Shown: positions 41,501 through 49,942, numbered from the stretch's first letter. The stretch is DNA of 64,000 bases from CAIWHR01 sp963708855 (GCA_963708855.1 CAVPUM010000011.1:62001-126000); one strand, 5' to 3'. Made by a program: numbers and translations. Notes: generated by a model from the sequence alone, not told the origin.

Positions 41501-41608
41501 GCATCGGCGAGAGGGTGCACGTGTCGCTGCCCGACGGGCAGCGCGATTCCCGCGACGATCGCCAGGCCGGTGTTCCTCGATCCCGAAGGGGCGCGGCAGA
41601 ATGTCTGA
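38551..41608 (+). CDS. soxA: Sarcosine oxidase alpha subunit (frameshifts)
   Basis: Largest subunit, about 1000 residues, with NAD, FMN-interface and folate domains. Order: ferredoxin-like N-terminus (LAFTFNGRRYEGHAGDTLASALL), Rossmann domain (DVLVVGGGPAGLAAAL), second nucleotide motif (AVVFTNNDSAYRTALRLA), and C-terminal GcvT-like tetrahydrofolate domain (GIMDASTLGKIDIQGPDA; RISFSGELAYEINV). At least nine small frame changes split it (for example 38690, 38800, 39110, 39530, 39640, 39890, 40400, 40995, 41400), yet all domains are complete. The end overlaps the soxG start by eight bases. Confidence 0.85.
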
Positions 41609-42211
41609 TTCCATCCTCCGCGAAAGCCCGCTCGCGCGCTTCAAGCTCGGGGCGCGCGCGACGCACTCGCCGGGCCACGCCGGGGTCATCGCGCGCGAGC
41701 GCCCGTTTCTGGGCCACCTCAATCTGCGGGGCAACGCGAAGGATCCGCGCTTCGTCGGCGCCGTGAGCGACGTGCTCGGCGACGGCCTGCCGCTCGTCGC
41801 CAACACGGTCGCCGACGTGCAGGGCATCACGATGTACTGGCTCGGCCCCGACGAGTGGCTGATCGTGACGCCGGGCGAGCGCAGCGGCGGGGATCGAAGC
41901 CGAGTTGCGCAAGGTGCTGGCGGGGCTGCGCATCGCCGTCACCGACGTGAGCGGGGGCCAGACGCGTGCTGCAACTGCACGGCGCGCACGTGCGCGACGT
42001 GCTCGCCAAGGGCTGCCCCATCGATCTGCATCCGCGCGCGTTCTCCATCGGCCAGTGCGCGCAGAGCCATCTCGCCAAGGCGCCGATCCTCATCGGCCAG
42101 ATCGAGAACCAGCCGTACTTCGAGCTCATCTTCCGCCGCAGCTTCGCCGACTATCTGTGGACGTGGCTCGAGGGCGCCGCGGCCGAATACGGTCTGGAGG
42201 TCGCGGCGTGA
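41601..42211 (+). CDS. soxG: Sarcosine oxidase gamma subunit (frameshifts)
   Basis: Fourth subunit of the sarcosine oxidase complex, about 200 residues. Family marks are ATHSPGHAGVIARERPFLGHLNLRG, WLGPDEWLIVTP and VTDVSGGQT, then LHGAHVRDVLAKGCPIDLHPRAF and FRRSFADYLWTWL. Indels near 41890 and 41965 break the frame. ATG at 41601 lies within the soxA end, consistent with translational coupling. Confidence 0.82.
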
Positions 42212-42905
42212 AGGGAGGGCGCCGGCGAAGGAGAGCGCGCCGCCGGCATCGCGCTCTTCGATCTCGACTACACGCTGCTGGGCGGCGACGCCACCTGGGA
42301 GTGGATCCATTTCCTGATCGGGCAAGGCGCGCTCGATCGCGCGTCCTACGAGGCCGAGCTCGAGCAGTTCTACGTCGACTACCGCGAGGGCACGCTCGAC
42401 ATCCGCGATTTCCTGCACTTCGACTTCCGCGCGCTGTCGAGCCATCCCCGGGCGCGGATGGAGGCGTGGCGCGAGCAGTATCTGGCCCAGGCCATCGCGC
42501 CGATCCTCCTGCCCAAGGCGCGCGAGCTCATCGCCTCGCACGAGGCGCGCGGCCACCTGACCGTGATCGTCACCGCGGCCAACAGCTTCATCACCGCGCC
42601 CATCGCCGGCATGTACGGCGTGCGCGCACCTGCTCGCGAGCGATCCCGAGATCGTCGACGGCGAGTTCACCGGCCGGATCGAGGGCATCCCGTGCTTTCA
42701 CGAGGGCAAGTTCATCCGGCTCGAAGCCTGGCTCGCCGGTCGCGGCCAGGCGTTGCCGGACTTCGCGGAGAGCTACTTCTACGGCGACTCGCAAAGCGAC
42801 GTGCCGCTGATGGAGAAGGTCACGCACCCGGTCGTGGTGAGCCCCGACGATGCGCTGGCGCGGCTCGCGCAGGCGCGCAACTGGCCGGTCATTTCGTTGC
42901 GCTGA
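42208..42905 (+). CDS. HAD-family phosphatase, SerB-like subclass (frameshifts)
   Basis: Cytoplasmic HAD hydrolase. Motif I is ALFDLDYTLLGGD (nucleophile Asp in DLDYT), motif II lies in HLTVIVTAANSFIT, and motif IV is FYGDSQSDVPLMEKV. This fits the HAD-IB/phosphoserine-phosphatase-like group. The frame with motif I lacks a start codon; a GTG at 42208 overlapping the soxG stop is likely, with an indel near 42220, and another break is near 42628. As the last gene of the sox operon it could act on a phosphorylated serine/glycine-pathway intermediate, but that is inference. Confidence 0.68.
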
Positions 42906-42951
42906 GGCGGGCAGCGGAGCGAACTCGCGGATCGGGTAAAATGCGCGGTCC

Positions 42952-43042
42952 GGAGAGGTGGATGAGCGGTTTAAGTCGCACGCCTGGAAAGCGTGTTTAG
43001 GTTAATAGCCTAACGCGGGTTCGAATCCCGCCCTCTCCGCCA
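42952..43042 (+). tRNA. tRNA-Ser (anticodon GGA)
   Basis: Cloverleaf of class II type: acceptor GGAGAGG (42952-42958) pairs with CCTCTCC (43032-43038), then G73 and encoded CCA at 43040-43042. The anticodon loop CTGGAAA reads GGA; a long variable arm (GTTTAGGTTAATAGCCTAAC) marks serine. T-loop GGTTCGAATCC is intact. TAAAAT at 42937-42942 could be the -10. The 3' end is immediately followed by AT-rich DNA, as at an integration site. Confidence 0.92.
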
Positions 43043-43344
43043 TTTCTTATTATAAATCAATGATATATGTGACGTTTCCAGCTTTGCATTTCATAACAAT
43101 TGCACTTGTATTTGAACGTAATTCTTGCTGTTAATCGTACTGTTTTGGTCAGATCTTGGTCATCAAGTTGCTCAAATATTAGGCAGCATTTGTGGTGGTA
43201 GAACGCCACCGCTTACCGCCCCCAGCGGTCCCCCAAGATCCCCAGCGGCTGCCTTCGCTCGACGACGGGCGGCGCGAGTCCAAATAGTCCCCATACCTAA
43301 GTCGCCGGCTTGCAGAATTGCAGCAATTCGGCTAAGCTGCAATC
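43043..43344. other. AT-rich junction after the tRNA, no gene seen
   Basis: The first 150 bases after the tRNA (for example ATTTCTTATTATAAATC) are strikingly AT-rich compared with the flanks. I see no integrase gene and no second copy of the tRNA 3' end in the window. The stretch may be the scar of an integrated element. The last 60 bases should hold the promoter of the following toxin-antitoxin pair. Confidence 0.5.
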
Positions 43345-43596
43345 ATGAAAGCCACTCTCACCCTCACGAACCGCGGCGTGGTGACGCTCCCCGCGAAGCT
43401 TCGCCGCGCGTTGGGCCTCCGGGCCGATGATCAGCTCATCGCCGAGACGACGCCGGAAGGGCTGCTGCTGCGTCCTGCGGTGACGTTGCCGGTCGAGATC
43501 TACAGCGAGAAGCGAATCCGTGAATTCGACGAGGCCGAGGCCGAACTGGCGAAAGTCCTGAGTCACCGCAGCCGTCCTAAGAAATCTGCCCGATAA
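43345..43596 (+). CDS. AbrB/MazE-type antitoxin
   Basis: 83-residue DNA-binding antitoxin. The swapped-hairpin AbrB fold is shown by LTNRGVVTLPAKLRRALGLRADDQLIAE (residues 7-34). The C-terminal part (EKRIREFDEAEAELAKVLSH) would bind and neutralise the toxin. It precedes a PIN-domain gene by ten bases, the standard antitoxin-toxin order, and would repress its own promoter. Confidence 0.8.
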   Translation: MKATLTLTNRGVVTLPAKLRRALGLRADDQLIAETTPEGLLLRPAVTLPVEIYSEKRIREFDEAEAELAKVLSHRSRPKKSAR

Positions 43597-43606
43597 GCGC
43601 TGGCGG

Positions 43607-44017
43607 ATGCGCATATTTCTCGATGCCAACGTGCTCTTTTCGGCGGCGAAGTCCGACGGCGCGATCCGCCAGCTGCTGATGCTGCTCGAGAAGTCCGGCC
43701 ACGAGTGTTGCGTGGACGGTTACGTGATCGAGGAAGCGCGCCGAAACCTCGTTGCCAAAGCGCCGGATCGTGTTGTCGCTCTCGAGAGGCTGCTGTCGCG
43801 CATGAAGACGGCAGGTGCGCAGCGCAGTGACGCTGCGCTGGAAGCGTCGTTGCCGTTGCCGGCGAAGGATCGGCCCGTACTGGCGGCGGCCATCCACCAG
43901 AGTTGTGGCGCCTTGGTCACTGGCGATCGCACGCATTTCGGGCCTCTGTACGGCCGTACGATTCATGGCGTAACCATCCACTCGCCGCGGTCGCTGGCGG
44001 AGGCGCTCCTGTTGTAG
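43607..44017 (+). CDS. PIN-domain toxin (putative ribonuclease)
   Basis: VapC-like PIN domain of 136 residues. Metal-binding acids include Asp6 in IFLDANVLFSAA and the Asp in ALVTGDRTHF; EEARRN supplies the central Glu. PIN toxins cut tRNA or rRNA. The pair AbrB-like antitoxin plus this PIN subtype (nucleotide-binding-protein-like ends IHSPRSLAEALL) is recurrent. All acidic residues appear intact, so it may be active. Confidence 0.78.
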   Translation: MRIFLDANVLFSAAKSDGAIRQLLMLLEKSGHECCVDGYVIEEARRNLVAKAPDRVVALERLLSRMKTAGAQRSDAALEASLPLPAKDRPVLAAAIHQSCGALVTGDRTHFGPLYGRTIHGVTIHSPRSLAEALLL

Positions 44018-44131
44018 CGGGAAATCCCCTCTGCGCGACTCCGTGTGTGCCCCGCCATGTGGGGAGGCCAGACGGTACTCCAATAGACTGCGGACCACCT
44101 TCGGCTGACTCCTGCCGTGACTCGAGTTGAC

Positions 44132-44174
44132 TTGACATGCGCCGGTCAGCGGCTATGATAGCTAGACTGTCTAG
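44132..44174 (+). promoter_or_regulatory. Promoter and operator of the Phd/VapC pair
   Basis: TTGACA (44132-44137), 16-bp spacer, TATGAT (44154-44159), then the 13-bp palindrome CTAGACTGTCTAG (44162-44174) across the likely start of transcription. GGAGG precedes the ATG at 44200. A palindrome in this place is typical for autorepression by a Phd/YefM antitoxin. Confidence 0.7.
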
Positions 44175-44199
44175 ACGTTCTTTTCGGAGGACCGACAAC

Positions 44200-44451
44200 A
44201 TGAACAAGTGGCAACTTCAAGACGCAAAGAACAGGTTGTCCGAAGTGGTGAGGAAAGCCACGGACGAGGGGCCGCAAATCATTACGCTGCGAGGTGACGA
44301 CGCCGTGGTGGTGGTTGCCGTGGACCAGTATGCCCGCCTTACCCGCAAGCCCAAAGGGACCCTCGTCGATTTCCTTCGCAAATCGCCGTTGGGCACGGTT
44401 GCTCTCGATCTCACGCGCAGCCGTGATACGGGCAGGGCGGTCGTGTTGTGA
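44200..44451 (+). CDS. Phd/YefM-family antitoxin
   Basis: 83-residue antitoxin. The N-terminal DNA-binding fold has WQLQDAKNRLSEVVRKATDEGPQIITLRGDDAVVVVAVDQYARL. The C-terminal tail (VDFLRKSPLGTVALDLTR) is the toxin-binding part. The stop overlaps the GTG start of the toxin gene, so expression is coupled. A strong promoter with a palindromic operator lies upstream. Confidence 0.85.
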   Translation: MNKWQLQDAKNRLSEVVRKATDEGPQIITLRGDDAVVVVAVDQYARLTRKPKGTLVDFLRKSPLGTVALDLTRSRDTGRAVVL

Positions 44452-44873
44452 GCTGGCTGCTCGATACCTGCGTCGTTTCCGAGCTGGTGCGCCCACGACC
44501 GAAGGCGTCGGTCGTCAGCTGGGTACTCGAACGCGATGAAGATGAACTGTTCCTGAGCGTCATCACGATCGGGGAACTGGAAAAGGGGATCGCCAGGCTG
44601 CCCGTTTCGCCCAAGCGGATCGCACTCGAGCAATGGGTGCGTCGCGATCTCGCGGATCGGTTCCGTGGCCGCCTGCTGGCCATTGACTCAGGCGTTGCGG
44701 CCCGTTGGGGCGCGCTGGTTGGCGCGTCGGAAGCACGCGGCCAGCCGCTGCCCGTCATCGATAGCCTGATCGCGGCGACGAGCTTGGAGCAGGATCTCAC
44801 CGTCGTCACCCGCAATACGGATGATCTCGAACGTTGTGGCGCGCGCTGCTTCAACCCGTGGGTCGGGAAATAA
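44448..44873 (+). CDS. vapC: VapC-type PIN-domain toxin
   Basis: 141-residue ribonuclease toxin. Active-site acids are Asp6 (LLDTCVVSEL), Glu43 (IGELEKG), Asp105 (VIDSLIAA) and a later Asp in VVTRNTDD. GTG start at 44448 overlaps the antitoxin stop. A partial second copy of this gene, lacking 196 internal bases, lies at 48188-48312, so the region has been duplicated. Confidence 0.85.
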   Translation: MSWLLDTCVVSELVRPRPKASVVSWVLERDEDELFLSVITIGELEKGIARLPVSPKRIALEQWVRRDLADRFRGRLLAIDSGVAARWGALVGASEARGQPLPVIDSLIAATSLEQDLTVVTRNTDDLERCGARCFNPWVGK

Positions 44874-44879
44874 CGCTGC

Positions 44880-46711
44880 ATGGCATCTCGCGTCGCGAAA
44901 TCCGGCAGGCAACGTTCCAGCGGCAATCTGCGCATCGGCGATCACTGGAATGCGATCACCATCATCGCCCTGTCGCAGAGCAATCCGCTCAAGGCGGTGG
45001 CCGAGCTGGTAGAAAACAGCATCGATGCCCGTGCGAGAACGATCGTCATCACCCGGGGCAAGGAGAAGGGGCAGCATTACCTGCGCGTGAAGGACGACGG
45101 GGAGGGCGTGCGCCGGAATGCCGACGGCGAGCCGGATTTCCACTACGTGGCGACGCACGTCTGCGATTCCATCAAGCGCCAGCTGAAGGTGCAAGGCGCG
45201 GGCGGCTTGCAAGGCGAATTCGGTATCGGCCTGCTGAGCTTCTGGACTCTGGGGGAAGAGCTTCTACTGACCTCGGCGAGCGCGGATGGACGCGCTTTTC
45301 AGATGCACCTGAAGAAGGGCGACCCGAGCTATCGCATCACGCACCGCCCGACGTTGTTCGCCGAAGCGGGGTCGGAGGTCCTGATCAGGGGCATCCTGCC
45401 GGGCATCAAGAACTTCAGCGGCGACAAGATCCAGTGGTACCTCGCCTCGGAGTTGCGCGACCGCATTCGCCATTCGGGCGTATCGATCCGCGTCGTCGAT
45501 CGGACCGCGCGGGCCGAATACAAGGTCGAGCCCCGCCAGTTCGAGGGCCGACTGTTGCACGAGCTGGATGGCTGCCTGCCGCCCCAGAGCGACGTGTACG
45601 CAGAGCTGTACTTGCATGCCCATCTGCCGGCCAACGCGGTGTCGCTGTATCGTTCGGGCACGCGCGTGCTCGCCAATCTCACCGAGCTCGAAGCGTTCGC
45701 GCGCATTCCCTGGACGAGCGGCTATGTGCAGGGGATCATCGATGCGCCTTATCTCAACCTGACGCCGGGCACGCGGCTCGGCGTCATCCATGATGCCGCA
45801 CTGGCGCGCCTCGCCGAGGAGCTTCGGCTCGCTCGAGGCGCGTCTCGCGAAGATCATCGAGGACCAGCAGCGGGCCGAGGAAGAGCGGGCGAGTCGCGAT
45901 GTGCTCCGCTCGGTGCAAGGGGCACTCAAGGAGGCGCTGCTGGCCCTGCCGGCGGAGGAGTACGACTGGTTCGATCTGCGTCGCGGCGAGGGCAAGCGGC
46001 GGCCGCGTACGGCGGCGCCGGCGGACCCTGGGGACGGCACGTCAGCAGACGATCAAGCCATCGCGGTCGAGCCTGCGGACGACCACGAGGCCGCCGAAGG
46101 TCAGCGGCAATTCTTCGAGTTTGCGGGTCCGCTGTTTTCGGTGATGATTTCCCCGACGTCGAGCGTCATCGAAGTAGGTGGATCACGCGCGTTGCGCGCG
46201 ATCGCTCGCGACCGGGTGCGGCGACCGGTGGAGGATGATCTCACGTACGAGTGGGCCATTCTCGAGGGTGATGGAACGCTCGACAGCGCCGACGGGGAGA
46301 TGGCGACGTTTCGGGCAGCGGCCGAGCCGGGGCTGGCGCGGGTCGAGGTCACGGTCACGCAGCGTGACGTCGTCTGCAAGGCCGAAGCGCAGATTACCGT
46401 GGCGGCCTCGTTGCTGCCGAAGGGCAGGCGGCGGCGATTCCAATTACCAAGGCCTCCCGGGTTACACCTTCCACAAGGCCGCGGGGGAACTGTGGCGTTC
46501 GCGGTTCGACGCGGAGCGCAATCTGGTCGTGATCAACAACGGCCATCGCGATTTCGTCTACGCGGCACGCAGCAAGATGCTGAAGCTCCGTTACATCTGT
46601 CGCCTGTTCGCCAAGGAGCTCGTACTCAAGAACTTCATCGGAATTCCCCCGGATCAACTGCTGGAACGCTTGCTCGAGCTGACGTTGTACACCGAGGAGA
46701 ATCTGCGCTAG
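44880..46711 (+). CDS. GHKL ATPase with coiled coil and Ig-like domain (frameshifts near 45825 and 46430)
   Basis: Protein of about 610 residues without an assigned role. The ATP site is GHKL type: AELVENSIDARA (41-52, N box), VKDDGEGV (70-77) and GEFGIGLLSFW (112-122). The set resembles the MutL/Hsp90/MORC class more than histidine kinases, as no H box is present. After the ATPase and transducer region come a coiled coil (SLEARLAKIIEDQQRAEEER), an acidic linker, an Ig-like beta domain (TSSVIEVGGSRALRAIA; WAILEGDGTLDS), and a helical C-terminus (GHRDFVYAARSKMLKLRYICR). It begins seven bases after vapC. Confidence 0.65.
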
Positions 46712-46894
46712 GACGGGTTGGGGATTTGGCAAACGGCTCGCCCTCGGCGGCCACCCGGAAAACCCATCGGAGCTCGGAGTCAGCCGCTTCCCTAGCGAGC
46801 CATTCGCGCTGGCGGCGACGACACGGCGTGATTGCCCCACTCACATTCTCGGACGAAGGGTTGTCGGCTGCATGTTCGATTTTCAAAAACTTAT

Positions 46895-47290
46895 TCAAGC
46901 CGCACGCCGACGCGTGCCCATTGTCGCGCGGGCCTGCGGGGATTTGCTTTTTGCACCCATCTTGTGCGTACCGCTGCGGACGACAGGTTTCGCAGCTTCC
47001 AAGGCCGCGAGCACCGCAGCAGGCTGCTTTGAGGCGACCAAGAGCAAGGCGCGCGCTGGGCCTTGTGGCTCGCGACGTTCCTGCTCCCAGTTGCGCAGAG
47101 TGCCAAGGCTCACGCCCATAAAGCCGGCGAACTCCGGTTGCGATAGGCCGAGCTCCTTTCGAATTGCCGGCACGTCGGCAGCTTTAGGCATCTCGACCGA
47201 GTAGGTCCTAAGCTTCAGCTCGCCCCGTTTCCACGCCTTGATTTCTTCCAAACCCTTGATGATCTCTTGCGCGATATTGCGTTTAGTCAT
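46895..47290 (-). CDS. XRE-family antitoxin (HigA/NadS-like)
   Basis: 131-residue helix-turn-helix protein. The DNA-binding part is IRKELGLSQPEFAGFMGVSLGTLRNWEQERREPQGPA, preceded by a short N-terminus typical of antitoxins downstream of RelE-type toxins. The basic C-terminal tail (SKSPQARATMGTRRRAA) is unusual and may be a read-through extension. The ATG at 47290 overlaps the stop of the truncated toxin. It is intact although its toxin is not. The gap 46712-46894 holds nothing recognisable. Confidence 0.75.
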   Translation of the reverse strand: MTKRNIAQEIIKGLEEIKAWKRGELKLRTYSVEMPKAADVPAIRKELGLSQPEFAGFMGVSLGTLRNWEQERREPQGPARALLLVASKQPAAVLAALEAAKPVVRSGTHKMGAKSKSPQARATMGTRRRAA

Positions 47291-47516
47291 TTCAGTTCCT
47301 CAATCAGCTTCGCAATCCGTTTAAGATCGGCCGCGCTCAGATTTTCCTGTTCTCCCTTTCCATAAAGCGTGAGTAGAAATACCTGACCTTCGGGCTTGAG
47401 CCAGTAATAGATGATGCGCAAGCCACCCGATTTACCTTTGCCCGCGACAGCCCAACGAACCTTGCGCGCACCACCAGATCCGCCCGTCTTCGCTGGCGGC
47501 GGTGTCGCGCATCGGC
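47287..47516 (-). pseudogene. RelE/HigB-type toxin, 5' truncated
   Basis: I translated the minus strand upstream of the XRE gene: TGGSGGARKVRWAVAGKGK, then SGGLRIIYYWLKPEGQVFLL and TLYGKGEQENLSAADLKRI to a TGA overlapping the antitoxin ATG. This is the second half of a RelE-family toxin (pattern GGxRKxRW...GKGKSGGxRxIYY). The N-terminal half is missing: the frame upstream becomes proline-rich and runs into the stop of the DUF4124 gene at 47517. The toxin is probably inactive. Confidence 0.65.
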
Positions 47517-48038
47517 CTACATGCCGGCTGGCGGCTTCGGCGGTGGAGGCGGCATTGGTGGGGCCTTGGGCGGTGGCGGCACCGCCTGCGGCTGGATGCC
47601 GATATCTCTTCCCGGTCGCTGCGGTCGATGCGGCCGCTGTTGCCTGGCAAAGTATCCGTTGTAATAGTACGTCGGTGCAGCGTAGGCCCCGCTATCGCGG
47701 ATAGCCTGCTGCAGGTCGATCGCATCCTGTAGGGCACGCTCCCGCTGCCACCCCCTCTCCTGTGCAGCGTACGCGTCGGCATTGGCCTTGTTCTCGGCTT
47801 CTTGACGCGCTTGCTGCCTGGCCTCCAGTTCGGCGCTTTTGGCGCGCACCTCGTCGAGCGTCATCGTTCGGACGCTGTTGGGTGTGATGTCGACCTTCTG
47901 CGACTTTTGCGCGGCGTCGCAAGGACGGTCGCGGAATTCGATCTTGCCGGCAGCATCCTGACACTTGTAAATGTCCCCGGCTGACGCGGACGGCGACATC
48001 ACGGCAACGGCGATCAACAGGGCCAGTTTCATCGTCAT
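47517..48038 (-). CDS. DUF4124 protein with proline-rich C-terminus
   Basis: Secreted protein of about 173 residues. The signal peptide (MKLALLIAVAVMSPSASA) is followed by the DUF4124 block GDIYKCQDAAGKIEFRDRPCDAAQKSQ, a charged helix rich in Ala/Glu/Arg, and a proline-rich tail (PPPPKAPPMPPPPPKPPAGM). The start is 48038 or the Met two codons later. Its 3' end abuts, and may have replaced, the 5' half of the RelE toxin gene. Confidence 0.72.
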   Translation of the reverse strand: MTMKLALLIAVAVMSPSASAGDIYKCQDAAGKIEFRDRPCDAAQKSQKVDITPNSVRTMTLDEVRAKSAELEARQQARQEAENKANADAYAAQERGWQRERALQDAIDLQQAIRDSGAYAAPTYYYNGYFARQQRPHRPQRPGRDIGIQPQAVPPPPKAPPMPPPPPKPPAGM

Positions 48039-48187
48039 TTCAGACAGCCGCCCATTGCTCCGGTTTCCGTTGCTGGCATCCGATCGGCACGCAGCGATCG
48101 CGTTGCCCCATTCTAGCGCCGCCGCATCACGATGAACCAATACCGAACCGCGGTTGCCACAAACAACAATCCCCGCCGGAGCGGTGC

Positions 48188-48429
48188 CAGCTGGGTACTC
48201 GAACGCGACGAAGACGAACTGTTCCTGAGCGTCATCACGATCGGGGAACTGGAAAGGGGGATCGCCAGGCTGCCCGATTCGCCCAAGCGGGTCGCGCTCG
48301 AGCAATGGGTGCGGCGCGCGCTGCTTCAACCCGTGGGTCGGGAAATAACGCTGCATAGCATCTCGCGTCGCGAAATCCGGCAGGCAACGTTCCAGCGGCA
48401 ATCTGCGCATCGGCGATCGCTGGAATGCG
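48188..48429 (+). repeat. Decayed second copy of the vapC/ATPase junction
   Basis: 48188-48312 matches 44516-44641 (inside vapC) with few changes, then continues directly with the match to 44838-44954 (end of vapC and start of the ATPase gene). The copy therefore lacks 196 internal bases. The ATPase start ATG has become ATA, so nothing is expressed. The two copies flank a 3.2-kb segment as direct repeats. The 48039-48187 part of the gap shows no gene. Confidence 0.85.
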
Positions 48430-48432
48430 TTG

Positions 48433-48972
48433 TCATGCGGCCCCCGGCACGGGTCGCGCCATGATCAAGTCCGTCTGATGGTCCGACCCTAGCCGAAACT
48501 CGTGGTCCCCGACCGTCTCGAACTGCCACTGCTCGTAGAACGAGATTGCTCGTGCGTTGCGCTCCCACACTCCGAGCCAAAGCGTTCGGTGGCCCGCCGA
48601 TCGGGCTGCGTCGAGGCTCGCTCGCATGAGCGCGGCACCGACTCCGTGCCCAATGGCGCTCCGGTCCACGTAGAGCCGTTGGAGTTCGACCGGGCCCGAC
48701 CCGGTCACGCTCGGGTCCGTCGTCCCGGTTCGGAGCTTGGCGTACCCGTCTGGTTGCTCCTCGCCGTCCATGAACGCGAGCAGGAACGTGTTCGTGTCGT
48801 CTGCCAGCTCTGCCCGAACGCGGTCAAGCGGGAACGAGTCCCGGACATACGCCTCGATGTCGTCCGGTGAGTTGGCGTCGGCGAAGGTGTCGCGGAATGT
48901 CCGCTCGGCGAGCGCCGCCAGCGCCTCGGCGTCGGCCGGCTTGGCGGTACGGATGCGGCATTGCTCGAACAT
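48433..48972 (-). CDS. GNAT-family N-acetyltransferase
   Basis: 179-residue acetyltransferase of unknown substrate. The GNAT core includes RIRTAKPADAEALAALAERTFRDTF at the start, ELQRLYVDRSAIGHGVGAALM (acetyl-CoA loop R/Q-x-x-G-x-G/A) and LGVWERNARAISFYEQWQFETVG. Its stop lies only four bases beyond the decayed vapC copy, so that duplication ends at the edge of this gene. The next gap, 48973-49227, holds no gene that I can see. Confidence 0.8.
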   Translation of the reverse strand: MFEQCRIRTAKPADAEALAALAERTFRDTFADANSPDDIEAYVRDSFPLDRVRAELADDTNTFLLAFMDGEEQPDGYAKLRTGTTDPSVTGSGPVELQRLYVDRSAIGHGVGAALMRASLDAARSAGHRTLWLGVWERNARAISFYEQWQFETVGDHEFRLGSDHQTDLIMARPVPGAA

Positions 48973-49227
48973 GATCGCTACGGTAGCGAGTCGGAATTAC
49001 AAGACGTGGATCGTTTGGACGATGCGCAAGCAAACAGGGTACGCCGCACGATCGTGCAGCGTCAAAGGCAAGTGACAGTTGACGCGAGAACGGCGACGCA
49101 CATGATGTGCACTGTCTGTCCCGCTGACCCGTCGCGGTGCCCGAGCCGTGCTCACCAGGGTCCGGATGGACTTTACTAAGTTCACTCCAGAACAGTGAAT
49201 GGGCGGAACGGCTCACGGGAATCCAGC

Positions 49228-49942
49228 ATGCGCTCCAAACGCTTCGAGAAGATCGCCGAGCGACCCATCAACAAGGATACGTTCGTCAAGCCGTGGCCCG
49301 ACGTTGGACTGAGCACGACGCACAGTCCTTTTCGATCCCGTCCCGAGCCTGTCGATCCGGGACGGGGCGATCTTCGAGATGGACGGCATCGCGAGCGAGG
49401 ACTTCGACCTCGTCGAGAAATTCATCGCCCGGCACGCGATCGACCTCGCCGTTGCCGAGCGCGCGATGGGCACGCCTTCGCTCGAGATCGCGCGGATGAT
49501 CGTCGACATCAACGTCCCGCGTCCGGAGGTTCTCGCGATCGTGGGCGGCTGCACGCCCACGAAGCTCGTCGACATCATGAACCGGATGAACGTGCTGGAA
49601 ATGATGATGGGCCTGGCCAAGATGCGCGCCCGGCGCACTCCGGCCAACCAGGCGCACGTCACCAACCGGAAGGAGCATCCGGCGCTGCTCGCGGCCGCCG
49701 CGGCCGAGGCGGGCGGCTACCGGCAACTCGCCGAGAATCTCCGTCGTGCTGCGGAGCTGACCGGGCTCCCCAACGACCGCGTGTTCGACATCTACGCAAT
49801 GCGGCGCCCCGGCCGCGCCAGCGTGGCGGAATTACATGACCTCGCCGCGGAGCTGCGGCGGCAGGACATGCCGCGCGTGGCGGCGTTCATCGCCGAGGCG
49901 GCCGACGCTTACGGCAAGCGGGGCATCGCCAAGCGCGCCTAG
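49228..49942 (+). pseudogene. Chimeric diol/glycerol dehydratase ORF: PduC head joined to PduE tail
   Basis: The first about 160 codons match the N-terminus of the B12-dependent propanediol/glycerol dehydratase large subunit: MRSKRFEKIAERPINKDTF, GLSTTHSPFDP, LAVAERAMG, MNVLEMMMGLAKMRARRTP and QAHVTN. After ALLAAAAAEAGG the sequence becomes the C-terminus of the small subunit: ENLRRAAELTGLPNDRVFDIY, MRRPGRASVAELHDLAAEL, AAFIAEAADAYGKRG. The rest of pduC, all of pduD and the head of pduE are absent, about 2 kb. An indel near 49330 also splits the head. The join is in frame, but the catalytic barrel is lost. Confidence 0.75.

Noticed and set aside
43043..43344. Integrase remnant after the tRNA (short frame WSDLGHQVAQILG)
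   Set aside because: The peptide is too short and shows none of the R-H-R-Y catalytic motifs of tyrosine recombinases.
28641..49181. Shared 11-mer GACTTTACTAA near 28641 and near 49171
   Set aside because: Flanks do not match, so it is likely chance in 64 kb.
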